Counted from the stretch's first letter, positions 24,009-32,887 are shown. The stretch: DNA of 36,831 nucleotides from Anaerotruncus sp. MC2020 (GCA_000701945.1 JNKE01000001.1:1-36831); one strand, 5' to 3'. The notes: generated by a model from the letters alone, not told the origin. A program made the numbers and translations.

Positions 24009-24947
24009 CTATTCCTGATAGCTCCTGTATCTCGGGACGGGATATGACTTGTACGGAAGGCGCCCGAAGTCGCTGAGGTCGTCGATGAGGAAGTGCCTGT
24101 AGGACGGCGTCTCGTAGCCTACCGAGATGTCGTAGACGTCGCAGGAGATGTCCACGAGCTTCCAGTCCCCCTCGAACCATACGAGGTTCCACGCGTGTCC
24201 GGGGGCGCTGTCAAGTGCTTTGTCGAAAGTGCCTATCACGACAATGCAGTCAATGTCCGCGAGGTCACACAGGTACTTGAACGCATATGCGTAGCCGTCG
24301 CAGACCGCGTTCTTCTCGATTAGCGCGCTGTACACCGTATGCGAGGCGGCATTTATATCGTTGTCGTAGCTTCCGCGGCAGAGGCGGTCGTGTATCGCGC
24401 GGAGCTTCTCCTCCTCGCCGAGGTCAGCGATAGAATCGACGAAATTGCGGCTGACGGTCTCGACGTCGCTCCGCTTCATGAGCGAGATGCCGATGCTGTC
24501 CGCAGAGGAGCGCGGATACGCGCAGATACGGTGCTTGCGGCTGTTTTTGCCGCCGTTGTCCATGCGTATGTCACAGTTTGCGAGGAGCTGACTGTCGAGG
24601 GGATTGTCCATCGTATAGCAGGTCACCGCAATGAGCGCATCGTTCAGCAGGAAGTCCATATGGTCTCCCTTGTACTCATAGATAAGGAGCTCCTCCGAGG
24701 GGGAGCTCATAGACTCCGCAAGGGTGGCGTACATCTTTTTTTGCACCTTGTCGAGGGGGTACTCATGAGTGAACTCAGCTCCCGCATTGCGTATCTGAAC
24801 CGCAGATACGGCAGATTCGCGCTCGGTCGGAGCCTCGGGCTCTCCGCACGCCGCAGACAACGCAAAAAAGACTGCGCACGCGACGGCTGACAGTCTCCTT
24901 AGAACGGCATTTCGCCGATATTTGGTTTTAGTATCAGTAAAAAACAT
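24009..24947 (-). CDS. Transglutaminase-like lipoprotein
   Basis: 312 residues. The N-terminus has a basic stretch, the hydrophobic AVACAVFFALSAAC and a cysteine placed as in a lipobox, so lipid anchoring is likely. A transglutaminase/protease-like domain lies near residues 195-290 with the three catalytic positions in AVCDGYAYAFKYL (Cys), PGHAWNLVWF (His) and WKLVDISCD (Asp). Such proteins may act as cell wall proteases or crosslinkers. It has its own promoter 27 bases upstream of the ATG and converges on the U32-like gene. No strong ribosome binding site is seen. Confidence 0.8.
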   Translation of the reverse strand: MFFTDTKTKYRRNAVLRRLSAVACAVFFALSAACGEPEAPTERESAVSAVQIRNAGAEFTHEYPLDKVQKKMYATLAESMSSPSEELLIYEYKGDHMDFLLNDALIAVTCYTMDNPLDSQLLANCDIRMDNGGKNSRKHRICAYPRSSADSIGISLMKRSDVETVSRNFVDSIADLGEEEKLRAIHDRLCRGSYDNDINAASHTVYSALIEKNAVCDGYAYAFKYLCDLADIDCIVVIGTFDKALDSAPGHAWNLVWFEGDWKLVDISCDVYDISVGYETPSYRHFLIDDLSDFGRLPYKSYPVPRYRSYQE

Positions 24948-24980
24948 CAGAAACAGCTCTCAATTTCATCTTATACTACA

Positions 24981-25009
24981 ATTATAGCTGAGCCGTGCGG
25001 CAAAGTCAA
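24981..25009 (-). promoter_or_regulatory. Promoter of the transglutaminase-like gene
   Basis: Minus-strand TTGACT, 17 bases, TATAAT. Confidence 0.75.
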
Positions 25010-25080
25010 CAGCCGCACCGACGAAAAAACGACGAAATTTGCGCGGTTTCCGAGGCGTGTTTTGTACGCGTCCCTCAGCG

Positions 25081-25113
25081 AAAGAATAAGCGGGATAAGG
25101 GTACTTATCCCGC
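25081..25113 (-). terminator. Terminator of the spoIIA operon
   Basis: On the minus strand GCGGGATAAG, 4-base loop, CTTATCCCGC, then TTATTCTTT. It begins six bases after the sigF stop. Confidence 0.75.
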
Positions 25114-25118
25114 GTGCG

Positions 25119-25778
25119 CTACCCGAGCAGCTCCTCCCGCATATGCGCGAGGAGCTTTTTTTCGCGGCGCGAGACCTGCACCTGCGTGATACCGAGCAGC
25201 TTCGCCGTCTTTGACTGAGTCAGTCCGCGGAAGTACCGCAGCTCGAGCAGCAGCCTGTCCTCGTCGGGTAGGGACGCCATAATCTGCCGCAGGGCAAGCA
25301 GGTCGGTTATCGCCTCGTCGGGAGCCTCCACGGGGACGTCGAGCTGTCCCTCGCCGTCGTCGGGAGCGGTCAGCGATATCAGCGGCTGAGCCGCGCAGAG
25401 CGCCTCGGTGATGTCAGCCTCGTCCTCGCCCGTCAGCTCCGCAAGCTCGCTTATCGCGGGCTCACGCCCCTCGCGCTGTACGAAGTCCGCACAGACACGC
25501 TGCAAGCGCAGTCCGAGCTCCTTGATGCTGCGGCTGACGCGAATGCTCCCTCCGTCGCGGAAAAGGCGCTTTATCTCGCCGAGTATCACGGGCACGGCAT
25601 AGGTCGAGAACTTCACGCCGCGCTCGGGGTCGAACGCCTTCACCGCCTTGAGCAGTCCGAGACAGCCCGCGGAATAGAGGTCGTCGTAGTCTATCCCCCG
25701 CCCTCGGAAGCGGTTAGCGCAGAGGTGTACCAGCCCGAGGTTCTCCTCGGCGAGAGGCTGTTTCAGGTCAGCTGCCAT
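25119..25778 (-). CDS. sigF: Sporulation sigma factor SigF
   Basis: 219 residues of the SigB/SigF/SigG group. Region 2 is seen as LVHLCANRFRGRGIDYDDLY and FSTYAVPVILGEIKRLFRD, region 3 as LSELAELTG-like, and region 4.2 ends FRGLTQSKTAKLLGITQVQV. It directs forespore transcription early after septation. It overlaps spoIIAB by 11 bases. The N-terminus is some 20-30 residues shorter than in Bacillus SigF. Identity is fixed by the two regulators encoded upstream. Confidence 0.93.
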   Translation of the reverse strand: MAADLKQPLAEENLGLVHLCANRFRGRGIDYDDLYSAGCLGLLKAVKAFDPERGVKFSTYAVPVILGEIKRLFRDGGSIRVSRSIKELGLRLQRVCADFVQREGREPAISELAELTGEDEADITEALCAAQPLISLTAPDDGEGQLDVPVEAPDEAITDLLALRQIMASLPDEDRLLLELRYFRGLTQSKTAKLLGITQVQVSRREKKLLAHMREELLG

Positions 25779-26205
25779 GAGCCGCCAGCTTCTTGCGCAT
25801 GGTCACGGTAGTACCGCGCCCGACCTCGCTCCTCACCGCGAGCCTGTCCATGAACGACTCCATGACCGAAAAGCCCAGTCCCGAGCGCTCCTCCTCGGGA
25901 GCAGTGGTGAAAAGCGGCTCCATAGCCTTTTTCACGTCCGCGATGCCGCAGCCGCAGTCCCTGATGCGTATGTATATCTCACGCTCGGGCAGGAGCCTCA
26001 CCACAAGGTCTATCCTGCCGCTCGTGCCGCGGTAGCCGTGGACTATCGCATTTGTCACCGCCTCGGAGACTGCCGTGCGTATGTCGGAGAGCTCCTCTAC
26101 TGTCGGGTCAGCCTGCACGATGAACGACGACACCGCTGCCCTTGCCGCGCTCTCATTCTGCGAGAGCGACGGCATACTGAATCTTATCTCGTTTAGTATT
26201 TCCAT
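25768..26205 (-). CDS. spoIIAB: Anti-sigma F factor and serine kinase SpoIIAB
   Basis: 145 residues of the GHKL family. The N box is EAVTNAIVHGY, the G1 box DCGCGI, and the G2 box GLGFSVMESF. It binds SigF and phosphorylates SpoIIAA. The ATG follows AGGAGGAAGAAA. Its order between SpoIIAA and SigF matches the classical operon. Confidence 0.94.
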   Translation of the reverse strand: MEILNEIRFSMPSLSQNESAARAAVSSFIVQADPTVEELSDIRTAVSEAVTNAIVHGYRGTSGRIDLVVRLLPEREIYIRIRDCGCGIADVKKAMEPLFTTAPEEERSGLGFSVMESFMDRLAVRSEVGRGTTVTMRKKLAAHGS

Positions 26206-26218
26206 TTTCTTCCTCCTG

Positions 26219-26524
26219 TCAGGTTATCCTTACTATGCGCTCTATTCCCGCGAGCTTCAGCACGCGCCGTATGCCCGACTGCGGTCCGCGCACCTCGAGG
26301 CTCCCGCCGCACTCCTTCATCAGCTTCTGTCTGCCCATGATGAGACCTATGCCCGAGCTGTCCATGAACGTGATGCCGCTCATGTCCATGGCGAGGACGT
26401 CGGGCTGCATATTGATGATGAAGCTGTCGAGCTGCTCGCGCGCTGATTTTGCCGAATGGTGGTCTATTTCACCTTTGAGCACTGCGATTGCCATGCCTTT
26501 TTCAGATCTTATGTCGACTTTCAA
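26219..26524 (-). CDS. spoIIAA: Anti-anti-sigma factor SpoIIAA
   Basis: 101 residues of the STAS fold. The phosphorylated serine is in MDSSGIGLIMGRQK near residue 57. It frees SigF from SpoIIAB when dephosphorylated. The start is TTG, supported by GGAGGT seven bases upstream; no ATG lies near. A TATAAT about 35 bases upstream on the minus strand is the likely -10, with no clear -35, which would fit an alternative sigma factor such as SigH. Confidence 0.92.
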   Translation of the reverse strand: MKVDIRSEKGMAIAVLKGEIDHHSAKSAREQLDSFIINMQPDVLAMDMSGITFMDSSGIGLIMGRQKLMKECGGSLEVRGPQSGIRRVLKLAGIERIVRIT

Positions 26525-26667
26525 CCTTTTTACCTCCGTTCTGTACCTTTCTTTGCCTTATTATATCACCGCAGAAGCGCGGAATCGGTCGAAACAAGGG
26601 CTCTGTTCAAGGCACTGTCTTGAAGATTTGCTGTGAAGCGCCCTAACATTTTCTGTTCAACCGCTAA

Positions 26668-26686
26668 CCCTGACGCAACGTCAGGG
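26668..26686. repeat. Perfect 8-bp stem hairpin between divergent genes
   Basis: CCCTGACG, CAA, CGTCAGGG. It has no T tract on either side, so it is not a standard terminator. It lies between spoIIAA and the flavin reductase promoter and may be a protein site or structural repeat. Confidence 0.5.
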
Positions 26687-26724
26687 TGATAGACATACTA
26701 TCAATCCGACACGCCGTCCCCTAC

Positions 26725-26753
26725 TTGAAAAATCCCGCGAAAAATGGTATAAT
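26725..26753 (+). promoter_or_regulatory. Promoter of the flavin reductase gene
   Basis: TTGAAA, 17 bases, TATAAT, about 30 bases before the start codon. Confidence 0.78.
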
Positions 26754-26787
26754 ATCCTTATTATCACCAACCGAAAGGAACAGTTCT

Positions 26788-27372
26788 ATGCCTAAGCAAT
26801 TCTGGAAGGGCAGCGCTCTGCTCGCGCCCGTACCCGCCGCCCTCGTCTCCTGCGGCACCCCCGACAAACCCAACGTCCTCACTATCGGCTGGACAGGCAT
26901 CGTCTGCACTCGTCCGCCAATGACCTATATCTCCGTCCGTCCCGAGCGCTACTCCCACGACATCATCAGGGATTCGGGCGAGTTCGTCATCAACCTCACC
27001 ACCTCCGCAATGGTGAAGGCGACCGACTTCTGCGGCGTTAAAAGCGGCAGGGACGTCGATAAATTCGCGGCGTGCGGACTGCACGTGCTCCCCGCACATG
27101 AGGTCGGCGCCCCTGTTATCGAGGAGTGCCCCGTCAGCCTCGAATGCCGCGTCACCGAGAGCAAGCTGCTCGGCTCGCATACCATGTTCCTCGCGGAGAT
27201 AGTCGGCATCGACGTCGACGAGCGCTATATCGACAGCAAGGGCAAGCTCAACCTCCAGCAGTGCGGACTTGCGGCATATGCGCACGGCGAATACTTCGCA
27301 CTCGGACGCAAGCTCGGCGATTTCGGCTTTTCCGTCCGCAAGAAGAAAAAGCACAAAAATCCCGTAAAATAG
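26788..27372 (+). CDS. Flavin reductase family protein (flavoredoxin-like)
   Basis: 194 residues from the ATG at 26788, which has AAAGGAAC upstream and follows the promoter; a longer frame exists but begins before the promoter. PNVLTIGWTGIVCTRPPM, YISVRPERYSHDII and GEFVINLTT are the FMN-binding strands of the flavin reductase-like split barrel. It likely passes electrons with bound FMN. The C-terminus is a short lysine-rich tail. It converges with the BofC-like gene at four bases distance. Confidence 0.87.
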   Translation: MPKQFWKGSALLAPVPAALVSCGTPDKPNVLTIGWTGIVCTRPPMTYISVRPERYSHDIIRDSGEFVINLTTSAMVKATDFCGVKSGRDVDKFAACGLHVLPAHEVGAPVIEECPVSLECRVTESKLLGSHTMFLAEIVGIDVDERYIDSKGKLNLQQCGLAAYAHGEYFALGRKLGDFGFSVRKKKKHKNPVK

Positions 27373-27376
27373 CCCT

Positions 27377-27712
27377 TTAAGTTGCTATGTCCTCGATGAA
27401 GCGGCGGAGTTCCTCCTCCGTCTCCATGACGACGCCCTCGCTGAGCTGCTCGCGGTCGAAGTCGGACATCAGCGATATATCGTAGTCTATCACGCGGTAC
27501 GGCACTGAGCTGCCGTCCTTGAATACGCCTATGTGCCCGTTGTACTCCCGCACCTCACAGATGACGGTAGGCTCGGGGACTGCGGCAGATATGCGGCTCG
27601 CGAGCTTCTGTCGGTGTATCGACTGTCCGAGCGTGCATATCACGATAAATCCCGATATAGTAAGGGCTGTCATGAGCATCAGGTATATGCGCTTGTCGAA
27701 TGTCCTTATCAT
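27377..27712 (-). CDS. Small membrane-anchored protein with BofC-like C-terminal domain
   Basis: 111 residues from the ATG at 27712, which has AAAGGAGAG upstream. The N-terminal helix IYLMLMTALTISGFIVICTL is a membrane anchor. The rest, with EVREYNGHIGVFKDGSSVPY and a closing SEGVVMETEEELRRFIEDI, resembles the C-terminal domain of BofC (bypass of forespore C). A sporulation link is plausible as spoIIA lies nearby, but it is not proven. No TTG-start extension is needed. Confidence 0.55.
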   Translation of the reverse strand: MIRTFDKRIYLMLMTALTISGFIVICTLGQSIHRQKLASRISAAVPEPTVICEVREYNGHIGVFKDGSSVPYRVIDYDISLMSDFDREQLSEGVVMETEEELRRFIEDIAT

Positions 27713-27801
27713 AAAAATCTCTCCTTTGCCGAAAGTATTAAGTCTATTATTCGCCTTTTTTGCTAAAATATACAAATCTTCAGAAAAATCTCTCCGAGCT
27801 A

Positions 27802-27830
27802 TTAACAAACGCTTTTAAACGTGGTATAAT
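27802..27830 (+). promoter_or_regulatory. Promoter of the class A PBP gene
   Basis: TTAACA, 17 bases, TATAAT. The transcript would carry a leader of about 65 bases with the hairpin at 27876. Confidence 0.7.
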
Positions 27831-27866
27831 ATACAATGTATAAATATGCGACTTATCATTCTACAG

Positions 27867-27893
27867 AAAGGAGTATCACCGCTCCTGCGGTGA
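27867..27893 (+). promoter_or_regulatory. Ribosome binding site followed by a stem-loop before the PBP start
   Basis: AAAGGAG at 27867-27873 is 29 bases from the ATG, too far for normal initiation. Between them is a perfect hairpin, TCACCG, loop CTCCTG, CGGTGA. Folded, it brings the site to an effective spacing of about 11 bases. The loop CTCCT is also complementary to AGGAG, so an alternative fold would hide the site. Confidence 0.5.
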
Positions 27894-27902
27894 CCTGACA
27901 AA

Positions 27903-30551
27903 ATGACTGATAGAACACCTAAACGCAGCGGAGCACGCAAGCGTCCCGCCTCCTCTGACCCGCGCGGCAGGAGACCGAGACCAGCAGGCGCACCTCCGAG
28001 GCAGGGAGCTCCCTCCTACGCTCAGGGCTCGCCCATGCACCCGCAGGGCAGACCTGTCCGCAGACCCGATTCCGCTCCCAAGCAGGACTCTGCACCCAAG
28101 AAAAAGAAGAAGAAAAAGAATAAATTCCTCGTTGTGATGAAGAAGATAGGCGCGGCTATCGTGACCACGCTGCTGTCGCTCCTGCTCGTCATGATTATAA
28201 CGGGCACCATCGTAGCGACTGCGCTCACTATATATGTCCTCGACTTTATGGAGGAGTCCACGAGCGTAACCTTCGCGACCCTCGAATCGGGAAGCGACAC
28301 CTACTTCTACGGAACAGCCATTGACGAGGAAACAGGCGAGGAAAAGCTCGTCGTGCTCAACCACATCAAGACCGATGTTCAGCGTATCCCCGTCTCTATC
28401 GACAAGATCCCGCAGGACGTCCGCAACGCCTTCACCTGCACCGAGGACGAGCGTTTCTACTCGCACGACGGCGTTGACTACAAGCGTACCTTCTCGGCGT
28501 TCCTGAATATGTTCCTGCACTTCTACGACACCGAGCAGGGCGGTTCGACTATCACCCAGCAGCTCATCAAGGCTCTCACGGGCGACGACGAACACAATAT
28601 GCAGCGTAAGATTCGAGAGATATTCTCTGCGATGCAGCTCGAGAAGAGCTACTCCAAGGACGAGATTCTCGAGGAATACCTCAACTATATCGCGTTCGGC
28701 GGTCCTGTCAACGGCATACAGCTCGCGTCCACACGTTACTTCGGTAAGGACGTTCAGGACCTGACGATACCCGAGGCGGCTGTTCTTGCGGCGATACCCA
28801 AGAGCCCCGAGTACTACGGTCCTAAGGTAGAGACCTACGACGAGGAGGGCAACATCATCGTCGACGGTGAGGCAAACAACCATATCCGTCAGCGCTATGT
28901 TCTCTGGCAGATGTACAAGAACGGCGCAATAACCTACGACGAGTATCAGGAATACCTCAATACCAAGATAATCTACACATGGTCTCCCGAGTACAAGGAG
29001 CTCCACCCCGAGGTCGACCTCGAGGAGCTCGAAACAGAGCAGAGCTCTTATACATGGGAAGTCGACGCCATGATGTTTGAGGCTGCTGACATAGTTCAGA
29101 AGCAGTTCAACCTCGAAACACAGAAAGAGGCTATTGAACGCATCAATAAGGGCGGCTACCGCATCTACTCGACCACCGACCGCAAGATGCAGAAGTACGT
29201 CGAGGAAAAGATGCTCGACATCAACAACATCGTCGACAGGAACTTCGTTGCACGCTGGGTCGACCTCGACGGAGACGGTCAGGTCGAGGAGGAGATACCG
29301 CATATCGCATTCGTCGCGCTCAGGTACGACGGCTCGGTAATGTGTCAGGTCGGCAACGTGGGTCCGAAGGTCGGCTCGCTCTCGACGAGCTATGCCGTCA
29401 CTGAGCCCCGTCAGATAGGTTCGACTATCAAGCCTATCTCCACCTACGGTCTCGCTCTTGAGACAGACCTCATCCACTGGGGAAGCGTATACACCGATAA
29501 GGCTATCATGACGGTCAACGGTCAGCCGTGGCCGTCCAACTACTCCGAGACAGGCTCGGTAAGTATCTCCAACCAGAAGTATAACATCTATTACCTGCTC
29601 CAGAAATCGTTCAACACCGTTCCCGCACAGCTCTGTCAGCAGCTTACTCCCAAGGCGGTATTCAAGTTCAGTACCGAGAACCTCGGCATGAAGCTCGACC
29701 CCGCCGATGAGGACTATTCGCCTCTTTCGATCGGTGCGCTCTCATGGGGTATCACTCTCGAGAACCTCGTAAATGCCTATATTCCCTACGGAAACAACGG
29801 TGTCTACAACGAAGCACATATCATCTCAAAGATTGAGGACGGCAGCCATAAGGTCATCTACTCCAACGACGGCAATGCGCGTCAGGCTGTATCGGCTGAG
29901 ACTGCATACGTCATGAACCGCCTCCTCAAGAACGTTATCGACCAAGGTACAGGTACTGACGCACGCCTCAACAACAAGATTGTAGTCGGTAAGACAGGTA
30001 CCTCCGAGAACTGGCAGAACCTCACGTTCGTCGGTCTCACACGCGATTTCGTAAGCGGTATCACTATCGGCTACCGTGAGTACAACGACTCACTCAAGCT
30101 TCCTACCTCGCTGCATTCGCCAATTATCTGGAAAAATATTATCGGCGAGTACGCAGATACGATGTTCCCAGATACTCCCGCGGACTTCGACCGCTGTCCC
30201 ACAGTCATCGACGCGCCGATGTGCACGTCTACGGGCTGTATCGCAGGCGCGAACTGTCCGAAGGGCATCACAGGCTACTGGAAGTCGAGCAATGCGCCTC
30301 CGTGCGACGGCGGACACTATGTTGCTCCCGACCCGAATGCTCAGGCTAATCAGAACCCCGGCGGTGAAACTCCCGACCCGAATGCTCAGGCTAATCAGAA
30401 CCCCGGCGGTGAAACTCCCATTGACCCGAATGCGGGCGGCGGCGGAGATGCTCCCGTTGACCCGAATCAGGGTGGCGGCTGGGTAGACCCGAATCAGGGC
30501 GGCGGCGGCGGAGATGCTCCCGCTGACCCCGGCGGAGTCGGTGAATGGTAA
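27903..30551 (+). CDS. Class A penicillin-binding protein (PBP1A family)
   Basis: 882 residues. A basic, proline-rich cytoplasmic start precedes a membrane helix near residues 80-108. The GT51 transglycosylase domain has EDERFYSHDGVDYKR with the catalytic Glu near residue 180, GGSTITQQLIKALTG and the LEEYLNYIAFGG motif. The transpeptidase domain has GSTIKPIS (SxxK near residue 505), SFN and GKTGTSENW (near residue 698). The tail is rich in Gly, Pro and Asn and holds a 45-bp perfect tandem duplication. It polymerises and crosslinks peptidoglycan at the membrane. An in-frame TGA nine bases upstream excludes earlier starts. Confidence 0.95.
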   Translation: MTDRTPKRSGARKRPASSDPRGRRPRPAGAPPRQGAPSYAQGSPMHPQGRPVRRPDSAPKQDSAPKKKKKKKNKFLVVMKKIGAAIVTTLLSLLLVMIITGTIVATALTIYVLDFMEESTSVTFATLESGSDTYFYGTAIDEETGEEKLVVLNHIKTDVQRIPVSIDKIPQDVRNAFTCTEDERFYSHDGVDYKRTFSAFLNMFLHFYDTEQGGSTITQQLIKALTGDDEHNMQRKIREIFSAMQLEKSYSKDEILEEYLNYIAFGGPVNGIQLASTRYFGKDVQDLTIPEAAVLAAIPKSPEYYGPKVETYDEEGNIIVDGEANNHIRQRYVLWQMYKNGAITYDEYQEYLNTKIIYTWSPEYKELHPEVDLEELETEQSSYTWEVDAMMFEAADIVQKQFNLETQKEAIERINKGGYRIYSTTDRKMQKYVEEKMLDINNIVDRNFVARWVDLDGDGQVEEEIPHIAFVALRYDGSVMCQVGNVGPKVGSLSTSYAVTEPRQIGSTIKPISTYGLALETDLIHWGSVYTDKAIMTVNGQPWPSNYSETGSVSISNQKYNIYYLLQKSFNTVPAQLCQQLTPKAVFKFSTENLGMKLDPADEDYSPLSIGALSWGITLENLVNAYIPYGNNGVYNEAHIISKIEDGSHKVIYSNDGNARQAVSAETAYVMNRLLKNVIDQGTGTDARLNNKIVVGKTGTSENWQNLTFVGLTRDFVSGITIGYREYNDSLKLPTSLHSPIIWKNIIGEYADTMFPDTPADFDRCPTVIDAPMCTSTGCIAGANCPKGITGYWKSSNAPPCDGGHYVAPDPNAQANQNPGGETPDPNAQANQNPGGETPIDPNAGGGGDAPVDPNQGGGWVDPNQGGGGGDAPADPGGVGEW
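30327..30416 (+). repeat. 45-bp perfect tandem repeat in the PBP tail
   Basis: Two identical copies (30327-30371 and 30372-30416) encode PDPNAQANQNPGGET twice. It marks a recently expanded low-complexity linker at the C-terminus of the PBP. Confidence 0.85.
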
Positions 30552-30562
30552 ATACAAAGCAC

Positions 30563-30598
30563 AACAGCCATAGAGAAGCTCGCTTCTTTATGGCTGTT
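30563..30598 (+). terminator. Strong hairpin after the PBP gene
   Basis: AACAGCCATA and TATGGCTGTT enclose a second short stem (GAAG/CTTC). There is no T tract, so termination efficiency is uncertain. Confidence 0.5.
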
Positions 30599-30633
30599 GC
30601 TAAATGAATAGTAAAAAGCTACAGGAGAAAAAA

Positions 30634-31749
30634 ATGAGCGACAAATTAAGACTATGCTGTCCCTGCCACTTCGGCTTGGAGAGCGTACTGAAATACGAGA
30701 TAACCAAAATAGGCGGCACCGACCTCACCGTCACAGACGGCAAGATAACCTTCACGGGCGACGAGAATATCCTTGCGCGCGCTAACCTCTGCCTCTCCAC
30801 AGCAGAGCGCGTCCTCATCGAACTAATCGAGTTCCGCGCCGAGAGCTTCGAGGAGCTCTTTCAAGGCGTGCGCTCCATAGAGCTCGAACGCTTCATCGGT
30901 ATCGACGACGCCTTCCCCGTCAAGGGCTACTCCCTCGATTCGGCGCTCCACAGCGTCCCCGACTGCCAGTCCATAGTCAAGAAGGCGGCAGTTGAACGCC
31001 TCAAGAGCAAGTACGGCGTGGAGTGGTTCAGCGAGTCGGGCGCGACCGTGCAGATTAAGTTCAGCATATTAAAAGACGTCGTGACCGTCTACCTCGACAC
31101 GAGCGGAGTCGGACTCCACAAGCGCGGCTACAGGCGCAATTCCAACGCCGCTCCGATAAAGGAGACCCTCGCCGCGGGCATTGTCGACCTCGCGCGCGTG
31201 CGTCCCGACAGCATCGTATGCGACCCTTTCTGCGGAAGCGGTACGCTGCTGATTGAAGCGGCGATGAAGGCTCTGCGCATCCCTGTCGGCATCAATCGCC
31301 GATTTGCCGCCGAAAAATGGGCTTCTATCCCCTCCTCCGTATGGCAGGAGGAGCGCAAGCGCGCTATCGACGGCGTCGACCGCTCCGCTGAGTTCCGCGC
31401 TATCGGCTTCGATATCGACGACGCGGCTGTGGCTCTGACCCTCGACAACGCCCACAAGGCTGGCATCAAGTCCCGCATACGCGTAGAACAGGCTGATATC
31501 AGCAAATTCGTCCAGCCTGAGGACTCCATCGTCATCTGCAACCCGCCCTACGGCGAGCGCCTCCTCGAGCTCCGCGAGGCTGAGGACATCTACCGCCGCA
31601 TGGGACGCGTCCTCGGCAAGGGCGGAAGCCGTCAGAGCTACATCATCTCGCCGCACGAGCAGTTCGAACAGTTCTTCGGCGAAAGCGCCAAAAAGCGCCG
31701 CAAGCTCTACAACGGCATGATAAAGTGCCAGCTCTATATGTACTTCTGA
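30634..31749 (+). CDS. THUMP-domain class I RNA methyltransferase (RlmL-like)
   Basis: 371 residues from the ATG at 30634, which has AGGAGAAAAAA upstream; the ATG 30 bases earlier lacks one. The N-terminal region is ferredoxin/THUMP-like. The methyltransferase part shows the SAM motif DPFCGSGTLLIEAA near residue 190 and the catalytic NPPYGERL near residue 295. It likely makes m2G in 23S rRNA; other THUMP substrates are possible. The stop overlaps the next start. Confidence 0.9.
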   Translation: MSDKLRLCCPCHFGLESVLKYEITKIGGTDLTVTDGKITFTGDENILARANLCLSTAERVLIELIEFRAESFEELFQGVRSIELERFIGIDDAFPVKGYSLDSALHSVPDCQSIVKKAAVERLKSKYGVEWFSESGATVQIKFSILKDVVTVYLDTSGVGLHKRGYRRNSNAAPIKETLAAGIVDLARVRPDSIVCDPFCGSGTLLIEAAMKALRIPVGINRRFAAEKWASIPSSVWQEERKRAIDGVDRSAEFRAIGFDIDDAAVALTLDNAHKAGIKSRIRVEQADISKFVQPEDSIVICNPPYGERLLELREAEDIYRRMGRVLGKGGSRQSYIISPHEQFEQFFGESAKKRRKLYNGMIKCQLYMYF

Positions 31750-32423
31750 TGAAGCGCGAAACACTGCGGGAATTAGCCGCTCTGATATATCCGTCGCGCT
31801 GTCCCGTCTGCGACGAGGTCATAGGCGCGAACGACTGCTTCTGCGAGAAATGCACGGGCATTCTCGTCCGATATGAGGGTGATTTTCTCGTCAAGGGAAG
31901 CTCGGGATTCGCCGCCGCGTATGAGTACCACCCGAATATGGAGGAGGCGGTACTGCTTATGAAGCGCGGTGTTATTGGAAATGCGCCCTATGCATTCGGT
32001 ACGGCTATAGCAGAAAGGCTCCGCGAAAAAGGCATGGACAAGGCTGACCTGCTCGTGCCCGTGCCGATGTTCAGGTCAGACCTGCGCAGACGCGGCGCGA
32101 ATCAGTCACAGCTCATCGCAGAGGAGGTCGGCAGACGCCTTGGCATAGCCGTGGACGCGAAGTCCGTGGTCAAGAGCGTGGAGACTCTGCCGCAGAAGGA
32201 GCTCCGCAAACGCGAGCGCGAGGTCAATATGCGCGGAGCGTTCACGGTCACTGCTCCCGAATCGATATCGGGCAAAACTATCATCGTCATCGACGACCTA
32301 TGCACTACGGGCAGCACCCTCGCTGAGCTGACGTCCGTGCTCCTCGGAGCGGGCGCGGCGGCGGTGTACTGCGCGTGTGCGTGCAAGGCTGTTGAATTCA
32401 AGGACAAGAAAACGGAGGAATAA
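31749..32423 (+). CDS. comF: ComF family phosphoribosyltransferase-like protein
   Basis: 224 residues from the ATG that overlaps the previous TGA (TGATG). The zinc finger CPVCDEVIGANDCFCEKC is at the N-terminus, and VIVIDDLCTTGSTLAE near residue 180 is the PRPP-binding loop. Its homologues help single-stranded DNA uptake during competence. No other competence gene is nearby. Confidence 0.9.
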   Translation: MKRETLRELAALIYPSRCPVCDEVIGANDCFCEKCTGILVRYEGDFLVKGSSGFAAAYEYHPNMEEAVLLMKRGVIGNAPYAFGTAIAERLREKGMDKADLLVPVPMFRSDLRRRGANQSQLIAEEVGRRLGIAVDAKSVVKSVETLPQKELRKREREVNMRGAFTVTAPESISGKTIIVIDDLCTTGSTLAELTSVLLGAGAAAVYCACACKAVEFKDKKTEE

Positions 32424-32425
32424 AC

Positions 32426-32887
32426 ATGGGAAATCACGCTGAAAAAGCCTGTCAGCTCTTCGCTGAGGGGCGCAACTGCGCTCAGGCTGTTTTTGCCGCA
32501 TTCTGCGATGTTACAGGGCTCGATGAGGAGCTCGCGCTGAAGCTGTCGTCCTCGTTCGGAGGCGGCATGGGTCGTATGCGCGAGGTCTGCGGCGCGTGCT
32601 CGGCGATGTTCATGGTCGCGGGCATACTCTACGGCTACAGCTCCGAGAGCGACGACAAGGAGAAAGCCGCCCATTACAAGCGCATACAGTACCTCGCGGA
32701 GGAGTTCAAGAAGCAGCACGAGACTATCATCTGCCGCGAGCTGCTCAAGGGGCTGAGCGTGGACAAGTCCCCCATCCCCGACAAGCGCACCGAGCAGTAT
32801 TACAAGGTACGCCCGTGTATACGCTTCGTCTGTACCGCCGCGGACGTCCTCGACAGGTATATTGAGGAAAATCCGCCCCTGCAATAA
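32426..32887 (+). CDS. C_GCAxxG_C_C family protein
   Basis: 153 residues. EVCGACSAMFMV gives the family's C-GCA core; a preceding NCAQAVFAAF and later cysteines in IICREL and RPCIRFVC complete the pattern. Members are redox-linked, function unknown. ATG with GGAGG upstream. It follows comF by two bases and likely shares its transcript. Confidence 0.85.
   Translation: MGNHAEKACQLFAEGRNCAQAVFAAFCDVTGLDEELALKLSSSFGGGMGRMREVCGACSAMFMVAGILYGYSSESDDKEKAAHYKRIQYLAEEFKKQHETIICRELLKGLSVDKSPIPDKRTEQYYKVRPCIRFVCTAADVLDRYIEENPPLQ

Noticed and set aside
23101..24192. Long minus-strand ORF opposite the U32-like gene
   Set aside because: Arg/Leu/Val-rich shadow frame in GC-rich DNA without a ribosome binding site; the plus-strand gene has a perfect promoter and family motifs.
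26668..26686. Rho-independent terminator
   Set aside because: A perfect stem but no T tract on either strand.
27876..29477. Minus-strand ORF of 533 codons opposite the PBP gene
   Set aside because: Antisense shadow of a gene with clear transglycosylase and transpeptidase motifs.
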